From Thozetella sp. PMI_491 (taxonomy: Eukaryota; Ascomycota; Sordariomycetes; Chaetosphaeriales; Chaetosphaeriaceae), in NCBI GenBank assembly GCA_021432635.1, contig MU270104.1, positions 166,224 through 230,223 on the forward strand: a stretch of 64,000 nt of DNA, read 5' to 3'. Position 1 is the stretch's first letter. Each line of letters starts with the position of its first letter. A program made the position numbers and the translations under genes. Positions 1 through 12,473 of the stretch are shown here, in pieces. The notes under the pieces are model-generated. The model was given only the letters and a program-made list of their open reading frames with translations. It made no database searches and was not told the origin of the DNA.

Positions 1-2460
1 TGGCTGGCGATTAATCTGTACCCCGAGGAGGGCACTCGGCATTGCACTCGTAGGGGGCAGGGGGGAAAGGGAGAGTTTTCAGCATGAAAATGACGTATGT
101 GCAGGGCATTCGAGTATATCTGTGGCGAGGGCATCTCGCTCTCGGTCAAGGCGCGACACGGGGTCGGCTTCGGTCGCTTGCCCGGCAGGTTGGACGTCTC
201 ATGAAGAGTAACCAGCAGTGCAGCAGCATTCGATTTTCATTTCCATTTCGGGTTCCGAAGCAGGTATTGTACACTACACGCGACCCGAGTATGGTGTGTC
301 GAAAGTCCTCCCCCATCCGGCTTTGTTGAACTCTCCGTTGGGATAGGCTAATCCCCACCTGCCGGGAATAGGGGCCCGCGGATCACACAGATGGGGAGCC
401 CTAGCCAACCATTTAGCATCTGCAGCAGCCCCATGCCCCAGGAAGAAACAAAATAACGGTCCCCGCGAAGCAGGGAGGGTTCCATGCGCCCCAAACAGCC
501 CTTCGTCGCGGCTGGGGACTCTGTTGCCCCAGGGCGACGCAAGATATTCCCCTTTGCGCAGGTTGGTCGGGCATCCAAGCCCCAAACGACCGTTTTTGCA
601 GAGCAAACATCAGATGCTTATTTTGCCAAGCGTTTGGCTTAAGCTTGCTGGTACCCTGACAACAAGTGATCTCGCAGCCCGGCCAGGAATTCCGTGTAGA
701 GCGATCCTCCGACTTGCAGTGTATCTGGTATCTAAGTTTACGCTGTATTTCGACTCCTATGAAGGGAATCGACCAATCTCGAGCGCTCAGCCCTGCCGCT
801 CAACCTACTCTTATGGGGCGCATCCGAACGGGGGGGGTTTCTTGGTTGAGCAGGGCGGGGCGCGCCGAGTACCCCGTGAGAAGAGAAAAAGAAGGTGGCA
901 ATAGTCGTCCATGGCAATCTGGGAGGACAAAGGAATGAACTCGGAAATCTTTAGAGCCTCCGAGGTTATATCTGCGCGAAGAAGTAGCAATTATTCCGGG
1001 CCGGTCCCTCGGTGCTCGGAACTTGGTCGTATTTTATTATCTCGGCCCGGTGCCAATGTGCCAAGGGATGGCTCCTATGTAAAGAGCCATCGACGCTGCA
1101 CCTTCCACTAACGATGAGCTGGCGGAGCGCAGGCAAAATTTATCACTCCAATCGAGCCTAGTGTGAGAGAAGAATAGAAGCACAAGGGAATATCCCAGGG
1201 TGGTTCTACGTTGCCGTGCTGTGCGCCCGAAGGCTTTGGAGTTCAAGCCGATGTAGCAGCCGGCGCTTCCCACATGACTTGGCGACTACCGAGGGCCCCG
1301 CCGGCTTTCAATGGCACTGACGAGCATTCCCCTCGGCAGCTGCGCACATACCGCAATTGTGGTAACTCTGTGCTCCTAGCTCAAATTTCTTTGCTCAGGT
1401 CGCCTTCTACAAAGAAAGAGAGCGATGCAGATGTTCGATCCGAAATAAATAAATAAAACTAAATTCGCAGGACACCCCAAGAAAGCGGGAGTGGAGATTT
1501 TGCTTATATGGTGGCAGCAATAGGGAGCCCCGAACAAACGTGTGTCCCGGCCTGATCCCGTGGGGAGTTGCCGTGACGTCCAGGATGCCGAGAACATTGG
1601 AGAAGAACGATCTAGAAATGTGGAGGGCTAAGACAAGAAAGAAGGCGGCATTTAGATCGCCCCCGTGGCTGGTAAACTTACCTGCTTAGGGGAATGCGTA
1701 CTCTCATGTGCCACTCCGGCGCCGGCCCTGAGTGTAGAGTTACACGGCGTAACTCTAGGCCTCGTAGTGTACGGAGCAACAAAGGTGTAAGTAAAGAATA
1801 CCGGGCGGAAGAAGCAGATGGAAGTCGACCAAACAAAAGCAGCAGGACCCATCCCGGCGCAGCCATTGCTGCGCCGGCTCGCTGGAACCCAACGCCCCCC
1901 CAAGAAGCCGGAAACCCTAAGCCCGCTCCCGCCATTCCGACTCCCTTTCCGACCGCGAAAGGCGGCGCTGCGGAGGTAGTTCGGCCCAGCGCGGCGTTTG
2001 TCCTTGACACCCCCCCTCCGTCCTTGCTCTTGGCGTCAAAGTTCGCCCTCAGTGAGATATTGGTCGAGGCCGCAAAAGGCGTCTAGACAATCGCGTTGTT
2101 GGCATGTATGGGTGCACAGTGCACAGTGCCAACAACCGGCGCTGAACAGCACTCTTTGTTGGTTGGCCCGATGCAGGCAGCACTGACGGAACTGGCTGCT
2201 GGTGAGATGAGACCATCAGCCAGGGCGGCGGAGATTGCTCTGGCTTGGGAACCTCGCGTGCCTGCGGGTAAGTCCGGAGCTGTAACATTGGAGCTGCATG
2301 AGTATTCGTACGACTCCGCCTGGCGGGATGTGCTGAGGGGCCCGGCCACCAGGCCAGTCCGGATCTAGCGCATCCCGGCAGTGCACAAAGTGGCCCTTAT
2401 CTGGCGATAAGATGGTCCGTCGACGACACGTACTGTAAAATATCTTCGCATCCATGCTTG
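1..2460. other. Gene-free intergenic DNA
   Basis: I see no gene here. Open frames up to about 130 codons occur (for example at 1694-2086 on the + strand), but they overlap frames of similar length on the other strand, are proline/arginine/alanine-rich as expected for GC-rich noncoding DNA, and resemble no family I know. No transposon end or RNA gene was recognised. Confidence 0.6.
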
Positions 2461-2907
2461 GTTCCCGCGCTTACCTCCCTTCCATCTGGCCACCTCACCT
2501 AGCAGAGACGGTTGCCACATCTTCCCTCTCGTCCTGGCCTCTTCTCCTTTGTTGCGCGCACGCGTGTGGCCTGTTTTTGCTCAGGGCGCAGCGCGCAAGT
2601 AGACGGCCGCCTCCTCGTCCCGCTACTTTCCTGCCCTTCTCCATCGGGATCTTTCGATTCTCCGTTCTTAGTCCGTAGGTCCCTTTTCGCTCCCACCACC
2701 CCTCGAGCCGCATTCCCCCGTGCCCCTTCCCCTCCCCCCTCCAGCGCCCATCGCTTTGGAGCCACAACCGGCAGACTCAAAGTTGACAGACATATGCGAA
2801 GATTCCCCGCGGTCCCACGCTCCAGCTGACGACCTCAGGCTACACTCTCGGGCTTTGAGGCCAGCGCCCACCGGTTCCGTCTCCAATCGTTGCCGCCACT
2901 TCCTAAG
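2461..2907 (+). promoter_or_regulatory. Pyrimidine-rich promoter/leader of the P450 reductase gene
   Basis: This stretch before the reductase ATG is rich in C and T on the coding strand, with repeated CCTC, CTTCC and TCCC blocks between about 2460 and 2720. That is typical of core promoters and leaders of constitutively expressed genes in filamentous ascomycetes. No clear TATA box was found. The transcription start cannot be placed from sequence alone. Confidence 0.4.
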
Positions 2908-5242
2908 ATGGCCGAACTCGACACGCTGGACGTCATCGTCCTGGCAGCGATCCTGCTGGGCACGGTGGCCTACTTCACCAAGGGCAAGTTCTGGGCCGTA
3001 GCGAAGGACCCGTACGCGAGCTCCTTCGCCAACGCCAACGGCGCGAAAGCCGGCAAGACAAGAAACATTGTCGAAAAAATGGAGGAGTCGGGCAAGAACT
3101 GCATCATCTTCTATGGATCGCAAACCGGCACTGCTGAGGATTACGCCTCCAGGCTGGCCAAGGAGGGCAAGAGTCGCTTCGGCCTTGAAACCATGGTTGC
3201 CGACCTCGAGGATTACGACTACGACAACCTAGACACGGTCGGCAGCGACAAATTGGTCTTCTTCGTCCTGGCTACCTACGGCGAGGGTGAGCCCACCGAC
3301 AATGCTGTAGACTTTTACGAGTTCATCACTGGCGAGGACGTTGCGTTCTCGCAGAGCAACGAACCCGCCTTGGAGAACCTGAACTATGTCGCTTTCGGCC
3401 TGGGAAACAACACCTATGAGCACTACAACTCCATGGTCCGCAACGTCGACAAGGCTCTCACGAAGGTGGGAGCCCACCGCATCGGGGAGGCCGGGGAGGG
3501 AGACGACGGTGCGGGCACCATGGAGGAGGACTTCCTCGCTTGGAAGGAGCCCATGTGGACCGCCGTGGCAGAGAAGATGGGCCTGGAAGAGCGTGAGGCT
3601 GTCTACGAGCCCATCTTTGGCATTGTTGACCGGGAGAATCTCACAAAGGACTCGGTCGAGGTCTACCTCGGCGAGCCCAACAAGATGCACCTCGAAGGCA
3701 CCTCCAAAGGCCCGTACAATGCACACAACCCCTACATCGCCCCCATCGCCGAGTCCAAGGAGCTGTTCAACGTCAAGGACCGAAACTGCCTGCACATGGA
3801 AATCGACATCAGCGGATCGAATCTCAACTACCAGACTGGTGACCACATTGCTATCTGGCCCACGAATGCTGGCGACGAGGTTGACCGGTTCCTCGACGTC
3901 CTCAACCTCACCGAGAAGCGCCACAATGTCATCAGCGTCAAGGCCTTGGAGCCCACGGCCAAGGTACCGTTCCCGACCCCGACTACGCTCGACGCCATCG
4001 TTCGCTACCACATGGAGATCAACGCGCCTGTCTCCCGTCAATTCATCGCTACCCTCGCTGCCTTTGCTCCCAACGACGAAGCCAAGGCCGAGATGACTAA
4101 GCTTGGCAGCGACAAGGACTACTTCCACCAGAAGATCAGCAGCAGCTACCTTAACATTGCTCGTGCTCTGCAGATCATCGGCAAGGGCGAGAAGTGGGCT
4201 AACATCCCCTTCTCCGCCATGATTGAAGGCGTTACCAAGCTGCAGCCCCGCTACTACTCCATCTCGTCGTCGTCGTTGGTCCAGCCCAAGAAGATCGCCA
4301 TCACCGCCGTCATCGAGACTGCTCACATTCCGGGTCGCGAGGATGCGTTCCAGGGCGTCGCGACGAACTACCTGTTGGCCCTCAAGCAGAAGCAACACGG
4401 TGATCCCAACCCCAGTCCCTATGGCCTTACCTATGAGATCACTGGGCCCAGGAACAAATACGACGGCATCCACGTACCTGTCCACGTCCGCCACTCCAAC
4501 TTCAGGCTGCCTTCCGATCCTTCCAGGCCCGTCATATTAGTCGGCCCCGGTACCGGTGTCGCGCCCATGCGTGCCTTCGTTCAGGAGCGCGCGAAGCAGG
4601 TGGAGAACGGCGAGGATGTAGGCAAAACGATCCTGTTCTTCGGCTGCAGGAAACCAACCGAGGATTTCCTGTACGAGAAGGAGTGGGAGGTCAGTAATGT
4701 TCAACTTTTTTTTAATTCTGGTTTGAGGGGCGATTGCTCAACCCCTCCCGGGGCGGAGAGAAAATCTGGTGCTAACGGATATAACAGGAGTATAAGAAGA
4801 TCATGGGTGATAAGTTTGAGCTTGTGACAGCCTTCTCCCGTCAAGGACCAAAGAAGGTCTACGTCCAGCATCGACTCAAGGAGATGGCGAAGGAAGTGAA
4901 CAGCCTACTTGAGAAGAAGGCCTACTTCTACGTCTGCGGTGATGCAGCCAACATGGCGCGTGAAGTCAACACCGTTCTCGCCCAGATCATAGCCGAGCAG
5001 CGCGGCATCTCAGACGCCAAGGCCGAGGAGATGGTGAAGAATATGAGGGCCGCCAACCAATACCAGGTACGTTCTTCTGACTTTGACGCAAAAAGGAGTT
5101 CCCCTCAAGCCCCGCAGCCTTGTGCTGCTGCCAGCACATTGTTCCTGCAACCTAGGCCGGGATTTCCCTGTTCCTTGCTCTGCATCCTCAGAGCGAACAA
5201 ATCATTAACCTGGTTTTTCTACAGGAGGATGTGTGGTCCTAA
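2908..5242 (+). CDS. cprA: NADPH-cytochrome P450 reductase
   Basis: This diflavin enzyme passes electrons from NADPH through FAD and FMN to microsomal P450s and other haem enzymes at the ER membrane. Exons are 2908-4689, 4788-5066 and 5225-5242, giving 692 residues, normal for the fungal family. The protein has an N-terminal membrane anchor (about 8-25), an FMN-binding motif YGSQTGTAED (69-78), ATYGEGEPTDN, the FAD motif RYYSISSS with GVATNYL, the NADPH motif GPGTGVAPMRAF, and YVCGDAANM near the C-terminus. The last coding exon holds only EDVWS, including the terminal-region Trp that stacks on FAD in this family. ATG 2908 is chosen because MAELDTLD is the usual fungal N-terminus; no in-frame ATG lies just upstream. 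Intron 1 has a GCTAAC branch point at 4771-4776. A single copy serves many P450s, so its location implies no particular pathway. Confidence 0.97.
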
Positions 5243-7400
5243 ATGGCGCGAGGAAACTAATATGCCTGGAAAGCGGCGGCCAGCAGAGACAGCTGGCGGC
5301 GGGCGCGTGCATGCAAATGGGATAAAGGAGTCAGAGAGGGTGCTTTGGTTGCTTTTTACGCCTCTGGTACCCGTCTCGGCCGCTCCGGGTTTGGTCTACG
5401 CTGTTCACCTTTTTCATCCTAGACATGCTCTAGTTAACAAGATATGGCGACTTGTTCTCGCAGGTCGTCTAGTACCAATAGCACACGAACCCCTGCCTCG
5501 TAGCTATATTTATATTTTCTTACATTTGCGATGGACAACATCCAGTGGTAGCGTCGGATTGGCGCGATCCCGGTGCCTCTTCAGCTTTCTCGAGATCGGG
5601 TAAATCGGAGGGGTGCAAGTCGGATCACTTGTTCGACCATCCGCACGGCTTCGGCGCGCATAAGGCGTAAAAAAGCAATGCGAATTGTGATCAGTCATCA
5701 ATGGCGTTGATCTGCAACCTCTGAACGTCCTGCATACTCTACATATAGCCCAACCCCAGCCTGGCCGAATAGTTTCGGGAAGCCGATGGTCGCGGCCTGG
5801 CCACTAGGAAGCCTGTGGATATGCCTAGAAAGTGGGTGAAGCTACCGGGCGAGGGTTGCCTGGTAAGCAGGCGGCAGAGCGCGAGAGCATTGCCTGAAGC
5901 AGAATTTCAGTCCATGCAGGCTACCCAGCTTCCCAAGTAGACTCGCAGGCTGACAACCGAGGGGGATATAGTCCCCACCGGTCATACGTTTATCTCGATA
6001 ACGGCTGAGATCCGGTTCATTAAGGGTGTGCCACCGAAGATCTCAAGATGCCGAACGCCCGGAACGAGCGTCGGAGCCTTACTCTGGCGATTGCACCGGC
6101 AGCACGATGGCAGCGCCTGTTCCCGGCTTCTGCGCAGATATATTGAAGAGATAGCTGACACTGAACAGTGTGATACATGAGACAAAACGCTCCAGCAAGG
6201 TTTCTAGTTTACTATGTGAAAGGTCGCCACCGTTCCAGTGCGTGTTTCCTCAGCTTGTGAAGAGGATCGCCGGATTCCGTGAGCTTCTTTTCCCTTCGTT
6301 ATTTCGGTGAAGACCCCTGGTGCATTCAGTCACTTATCTCCTGCAGCCGCCCGCGCCTCTAGCCTCCCCTTCTCTCCCTCATCCCCTCGCGTCCTGACCC
6401 ACTCACACGATCCCATCCCCGGGCTTGGTCTAGGACATAGTCGACGACAGGAGATGCCTCCAGGCCTGCATTCTGGATTGCTTTTTCCCCACGCGAAGGC
6501 GACGCAAACAACCCTCGTTCCTCCTTAACAGGGGATGACCATGTCGATCACAAGACGCGATTGTTCTCCCCTCTCCTTGAGACGAACAAGCTCCTGAACT
6601 TCTAGTGTCTGCTACTCCGGAACCCCCCCCCCCCCCCCACTACCGCCCGCGTTCTTCCAGAGGGCCCCGACTCCTCCATACCTATCCACTCGAAGTTTAG
6701 CTGCTTATGTTTCAACAGACTGCTTAGGTTGGCAATAACGCCATTGCGATATGAACACACACCTTGAGCCTGGCTGTCGAGTATGCCATGTTGGTGTCGC
6801 ATCACGCACCATGATCCCGGGGCCGTAGCCATGGCAAACAGTCCAGCTTCGAATGTTCTAGTGTTGTGGGATTCTCCTTGCTTTTGCAAACTTGTGAGAC
6901 ACTAGGGGAGCTAGCATTGGGTGTAGATAGACCGAGTGCCAACTCCTGCACCGCCTCTTGTGTCGAGGTGCACTTTATCCCGTGCCAAACGAATAGTCAC
7001 TTCTGGGAGTTGCCGTCCCACCCCCCGGGGAAGCCATCCGACCAGCCCTCGCCTCTGTCCTTCCTCGTCACCCCCAGACATGTGTGTCGCTTCCCTTCTC
7101 ACCATCTCGCCTCGATCAGCGCCACTCCTGCAGTGGCCGTCATATATCAGAACCATGTGACGTCTATTGGCCTAGCTGCCTTGAATCATTACCCCCAACT
7201 CAACCCTCCCCCATCCTCCTGTGCCAGCCCGGTCTCGTTTGCGACCAGGTTGATGGGCCAAGAACGGTGGCCAAGCCCTAGAGCCGGTGTTGCTCCTGAT
7301 AGGTTGATTTCATAGCCACCAGCAGCTATCCAAGCGAAGCTGGCCTAGCCAGAGAAGAAACCCCTACAATTTCGCCTCCAGCCTCCTTGGTTTCTTTCTC
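5243..7400. other. Intergenic DNA downstream of the reductase
   Basis: No gene is supported. The segment holds the reductase 3' end, then sequence with short unconvincing open frames (for example 6866-7315 on +, which lacks a family match and matching codon bias). A 16-nt poly-C run lies at 6623-6638. Confidence 0.5.
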
Positions 7401-9803
7401 TGGCCCTCTGCCTAACTTATATATAATGACCAGTCCGCAAGGCTTTCTCACTTCGCTTTATCCTCCAGACTTTTCGGTCTGTGTTATCTCAATATCCCAT
7501 GCTTCTTCTTGATATCCCTATGCCTTCCTGCTGGTGTTGATATCGATCTCTAGCCACAGACATAGAGAGCAGTGCGTCATCATCGTGGTCATCCGCAAAC
7601 GATAATCCGTGTTGCTGCTATCGTTACCCTACGGCTCGCGAGCTCATCACCTACTGCTCTGCCAACTCCCTTCCAAGACACTAGTTGCAGATAGAGACCG
7701 CTGTGAGAGCCCAAGAGCCAGCTCCGTGGCTCGTGCTACTTTCACAACTCTCGAATTATGTAACTACCTTAAAGCATGACCGAGGAATTCTGTCTGACTT
7801 AATGTAGTCTGTACCACTCTGAGTAGACTTCAGTCTCTACGGGGTGGCCTAGCTAGTCTATGATCTAGTTAAAACCCTAGCAAGTCAAAGTTCATCATCT
7901 ACCTGCGCCAGCGACTGTCCTTCAACCAGCAACGAGGGGTTTTCTCACGGTGTGCTCTCCAGCTGTGACCCTTGGGGCCACACAACCTCTCACTCAAATA
8001 TTCCACAGAGCTCCAGAGACACTCCGCATTACCATTAAGCAGCGCCTGGCACCATCTTATCTGTCTTTGAGCGCAGAGGTGGTCGTAAGGGCCTCAAGAG
8101 GATCTGAGAACACCCGTCTGGCGTCTCTTTTTTTTTTCCTTTTTTTTTAGAAAAAAAAGGCTGTAACGTACTAGCCATGTCTGAAGAAGACAACAAACTC
8201 AGAAACTAATACAGCTGCGAAGAGTAAGAACTCGCTCCGAAGTGCCAAGGATCCCTTCAGATACCTCCAGACCGGTCATCGGGAGTGGCCATCGGCTCCA
8301 TTGACCCTACCTCTTTATCAGAGGACATCCTTGACCTGTCGGGTTTGTGTATATTGCTCGTCACCGTTCTTTCCTTCGTCAGGACCCCTGCACGCCATCC
8401 CCTAAGCTTGATTTCAGTCTCGCCATTGAAAAGGAAGGAACTCATCAGTACAGACATTCTCCAGCTTCGCATTTCGCAGAAGCGCTTGCAGTGATATTTC
8501 CGACGTAAGCACGCATCTCCTTCCTTTTCACGATTTCCCTTTCTCAAAGCCCCTCCTCCACCAACAGAGGACACTTGGTGTGATCACGGTGTTCTTACAC
8601 TAAGAGAGGCGAGCTGCCTGCAAGTGCGCCATACTGATGCGCCCCTTCTATCGGGACTCGATTGCCTCCTTCCTCGACTTGCTCAGCTGGGGTCCTTCCG
8701 AGCTCCCCCAACCGCAATGTCGGCAGTCTTTTTTTTAATTAGCATTTCTTCTGAAATCTGTTCCCTTCCTCTCTTCTCGATTCTCTCTCGATCGTTACAG
8801 CATCAACACATCCCAAACCACGTCAATCACCTCCCCTTCATCTTGCTGATAGCTTGATCTATCGTCTTACTCCCCTCCCCGCCTCCCATTTGCACTCGCT
8901 TGCATCAGAGTCTTTGGTTCTAACATTCATCAAGAGTCAGGAGTTCACCCATTCTCCTTCCTAGACGGCTTTTGCAGAATCCTTCTTGACTCTTTGAGCC
9001 TGTGCCATAACGCACCAGCGGTGAGTCTCTCATGTCCCTCATCGTCCTTTGTATGCGCCTCTTTTCCTTGTCCAAGGCAAGACATCGACACCACCTTGTC
9101 CGAAGGACAATCTCTCGGCCACTTTTCGAAAAATGACAAATTGACTCTCATTCAATCCACTGCCCCCGCCCCCCCCGGGCGATACTCTGATCGAATCTGA
9201 CCATATCTCGAGCAGACTACTTTCCCTCATTCGGTCTGGCCTTGAGGTAAGTTGCCATTCTCCATTGATACGAAGATCCTCTTCCCAACTCGAACCTCGA
9301 AACCTTCAATTCTACTCCTTGCCCGAAACTTTACTTTACACCTCTGGCACGGCAAATTGGCCAAAATAATCAGAGATCAGACCGTCGCTGCATGAGTTAG
9401 ATCAGGCGGCTGGCACGATCCAATCCTCCCCATCAGCACCATACTTGTCTGCCTGCAATGTAATGCCTGCCCTTTCACCTCAGACCCACGATGAACCATT
9501 GCCCCGGCCGCGTCTATGTAATATTTTGAGGTTCCTCTAGCACCTTGCCATTAACTCCTAGTCACTCTGACTGCAGTGGCTTACTTTAACCTGTGCAATC
9601 ACTCAAACTTCCCTCAAGACCAGCAGCTCAGCATCTATCTACCTGATCACCTGGATCACAGGTCATTGGCCCCCTCAATTGACAGTTTGTACCACCAATC
9701 TTATGTACTCTGGTTCTTTCAGTACATGACTTCTCCGTTCTTATCAACCTGACTATCAGAGAGAGTTTGGCGAGCTAATCAAGACAACTCTTGAGGTTTT
9801 ACG
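7401..9803 (+). promoter_or_regulatory. Probable promoter and long spliced leader of the RRM gene
   Basis: Base composition becomes pyrimidine-rich and less GC-rich than the flanks. A TATATATAA element sits at 7418-7426. Further in, two canonical donors occur on the + strand: GTGAGT at 9021 and GTAAGT at 9247. Plausible acceptors are AG at 9214-9215, CAG ending 9576, or CAG ending 9722. I infer a long 5' leader with one or two introns, containing several short upstream open frames, before the ATG at 9804. Long leaders are common for fungal regulatory RNA-binding proteins. An unrelated noncoding transcript is an alternative explanation. Confidence 0.4.
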
Positions 9804-11808
9804 ATGACGTATCCTGCCCCTGGTATGTCCACGGACGTTGGCAACAACCGACACGCCAATTATCTAGCCTACGTCCACGCTGCAGGCCCGGTGAATCAGC
9901 ATGGAGCGGGTCCAGCCACTCTCGGTGGTGTCCAACACCAGAACGTCGCCATCGCTCGCGGCCAGATGGACGGCGCGGTTGCCAACGATGGCGTTGGAGC
10001 GGTCATGAACCAGTTCCGAAGTCTAGCTCTCCCCGGTCCCAACGCTGCTAATACCGGTGGCGTTGGTCCAGTTCCAGCCCACCCATATCACGACCACACC
10101 GTTGCCTACCAGGGCTACTCCCTCCCGGTGCACGTTGGCATGGCTCCCGAGAACGCCTACACATACAGCATGGCGGGGCAGTATCCGATGCACAACAACT
10201 ATGCGCAGATTCCTCTCGCGTACCAGCCGGTTCCTTACACACCCGGCCGCGCCATTTCTGCCTATAACGACCGCAGCAGCGCCAGCGAAGTCCCCGGTTT
10301 GGAGGCTCGCCGCAGCTCTTATTCCACCACGGAGTCAACCCCTGCTACTCCCTTTTTCGGAAGCACCTCTGACCGCGGTGGAGCATCCCGCGTAGCCGTC
10401 TTGAGCTCCTCGTACAACACCCCTTCTCCGGAGCAGGTTTCTATCCCTACAAAGGGGTCTCAGCCGATCGAGGAAGAGATTATCAGCCTCCTGAAGCAAG
10501 ACCCAGCAATTCCTGAGGCTGTTCCGGCGGTATTCACGCCAACTTCCCACGCCAAGTCGATAGATCAGTGCCTCGAGAACCGGATCCACGGGAACCGCAA
10601 TGTCTACATTCGCGGTCTTCACCCCACCACGGATGATGAGCTCCTTCTTCGGTATGCTTCACGCTTCGGGGAGGTTGAGCAAAGCAAAGCCATCATTGAC
10701 ACGGCTACTGGAGCATGCAAAGGGTAAGCTGCCTTACACAATGCTATGTCTACTTAACTATTAACCTAGAGCTATAGATTTGGGTTTGCGAAGTTTGTGG
10801 ATGTTCGCAACTCGGAGAAGTGCATCAAGGGCTTCTTTGCGCTCGGGTACGAAGTGGGCTTCGCAAGGGTCGGTCTCCTTGTGGTATTTCATTCGCACAA
10901 TTTGTCTAACTTGGAACAGGAGAGTTTCAATGCCCGTCTGAAGGCTGAAGGCGACGAGCACTCGACCAACTTGTATCTGTCGAATCTGCCTAAGTATCTA
11001 AATGAACAGGTAAGCGTCTTTGTTTCAAACAAAGCCCACGATGGCAAATCTGACGATTCGTGTCTTCAGGAGCTCAATGCCATCTTCACTGGCTACACTG
11101 TTGCTTCGAGCAAGATACTCCGCGACAGCATGGGAAACAGCCGCGGTGTAGGGTTTGCTCGGTATGACGACGACGCCTGAGGGTATTTCCATATCGATTT
11201 TCATGCTAACGTACTGGCAACAGGTTCAACAGCCGGGAAGAGTGCGAGGATATCATACACAAATACCATGGCGTCACTCTCGGCAAGGAGAACCAGCAGA
11301 TCCAGATCCGCTATGCTGATACTCCCGCGCAGAAGGAGCTGAAGCGTATCACGGCTGAGCGACGCCAATTCCGAACTAATGAGTACAATATTGGCGCTTA
11401 TGGCACTGCTGATGTTGGCATCCATCCGAGTATCTACAGCCAGCAGCCGTGGAACCGTCGTGCTGGCGGGGGGCCGCATGTGTACGTGTGGTATTCCCGT
11501 AAGAAGCCATCACTACCAGGCTGACAATTCATTTAGATCCTACGTGCACTCCTCACGTGGAGCCGGTGCTGCGCAGGGAGGAGTGGGTCATGCTGTCAAG
11601 TTCTGTGACCCCTCCAAGCTGTGCGAGTGCCGCGAGCGCCATAGCCTTGTCTGAAACTAGATATTCTAACTGTTAGTATAGGCAGAGTGTCACGGCTCCA
11701 TCCTCCTCCGATGGATCGCTTGACGAGGGTGTGACAGTGGTCGACTCGCCTATTGTCGCGCACGGCAGCACTCAGTCCTCGCCTACTGCCAAGAAGGAGA
11801 AGCCGTGA
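9804..11808 (+). CDS. Two-RRM RNA-binding protein, RBMS/MSSP type
   Basis: Predicted single-strand RNA/DNA-binding regulator. I read seven exons: 9804-10723, 10778-10868, 10920-11009, 11070-11161, 11224-11481, 11537-11620 and 11682-11808 (553 residues). Residues 1-260 are low-complexity, rich in Pro, Ala, Tyr and Ser. RRM1 (about 263-338) has NVYIRGL as RNP2 and KGFGFAKF as RNP1. RRM2 (about 352-430) has TNLYLSNLP and SRGVGFARF. The order and wording of both RRMs match the RBMS/MSSP family (TNLYI..., KGYGFVDF, SRGVGFAR in animals). RNP1 of each domain is interrupted or closely flanked by an intron. The C-terminal tail is short and ends KKEKP. The last junction (11621/11681) uses a GTGCGA donor and is the least certain; without it the protein would end at 11654. 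The target RNAs are unknown. Confidence 0.9.
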
Positions 11809-12473
11809 AGTGCACACGCCCGCGCTCTGCCATACAAATACCGCCCCAGATCATGGTTATCGTGACGCATCACTAGCTGAGCTGATATCGTTTTCTCATC
11901 TTGGAAGTTTCCGGGTTGGCAGCACCATCTCCCTCCTTACCCAATCTTGTCGATGGTGCAGACCTTGACGGCATGGCTGATGTTTCTTGCTGTTTGCTTT
12001 TTCTCAACACCAACCGCATACCTCTCGTTCACGCTTCTCGCGAGGAGACATATCTGTAAAGTCTCTGGGGCGAAGTACGCATGATCATGGCGAAGTCAGG
12101 GTTACAGAACCGCGAGCCACGAAAATTTGCTTTTCTTGTACTTTGATCGATATGCCTGAGGACTTGTACTTACTCCCATCTCGTGAGGAGGTCTGGTTGG
12201 GCAGCCAGTATTAGTTGAATGCAAAGTATTGATGCTATCTCTTGACATGTTGGATCGCATCTCACCGTGACTTGATCCGGGGCTTTGAACAGATAAATTA
12301 AGGCATCTGCAAGAAGATTGTCAAGTATGACCGAGTTTTGTACTAACTAGTTCGTTCTGGCCCTAAAAGATCTGAAACGGATTCCTGGTGTCTATGCAAG
12401 CCAAATGTCGGCATCTTGTTTTTGTTTATGTCTCGAAAAATAGGCCGGTACTGCTAGAAGCAGCCGGGTCTGG
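11809..12473. other. Convergent 3' intergenic region
   Basis: This 665 bp stretch lies between the ends of the RRM gene (+) and RIO2 (-). It should hold both 3' UTRs. No further gene or repeat is visible. Confidence 0.6.

Noticed and set aside
3229-4494. 421-codon open frame antisense to the P450 reductase
   Set aside because: Codon-bias shadow: GC-rich third positions remove stop codons on the opposite strand. It has no domain and the sense strand encodes an unmistakable enzyme.
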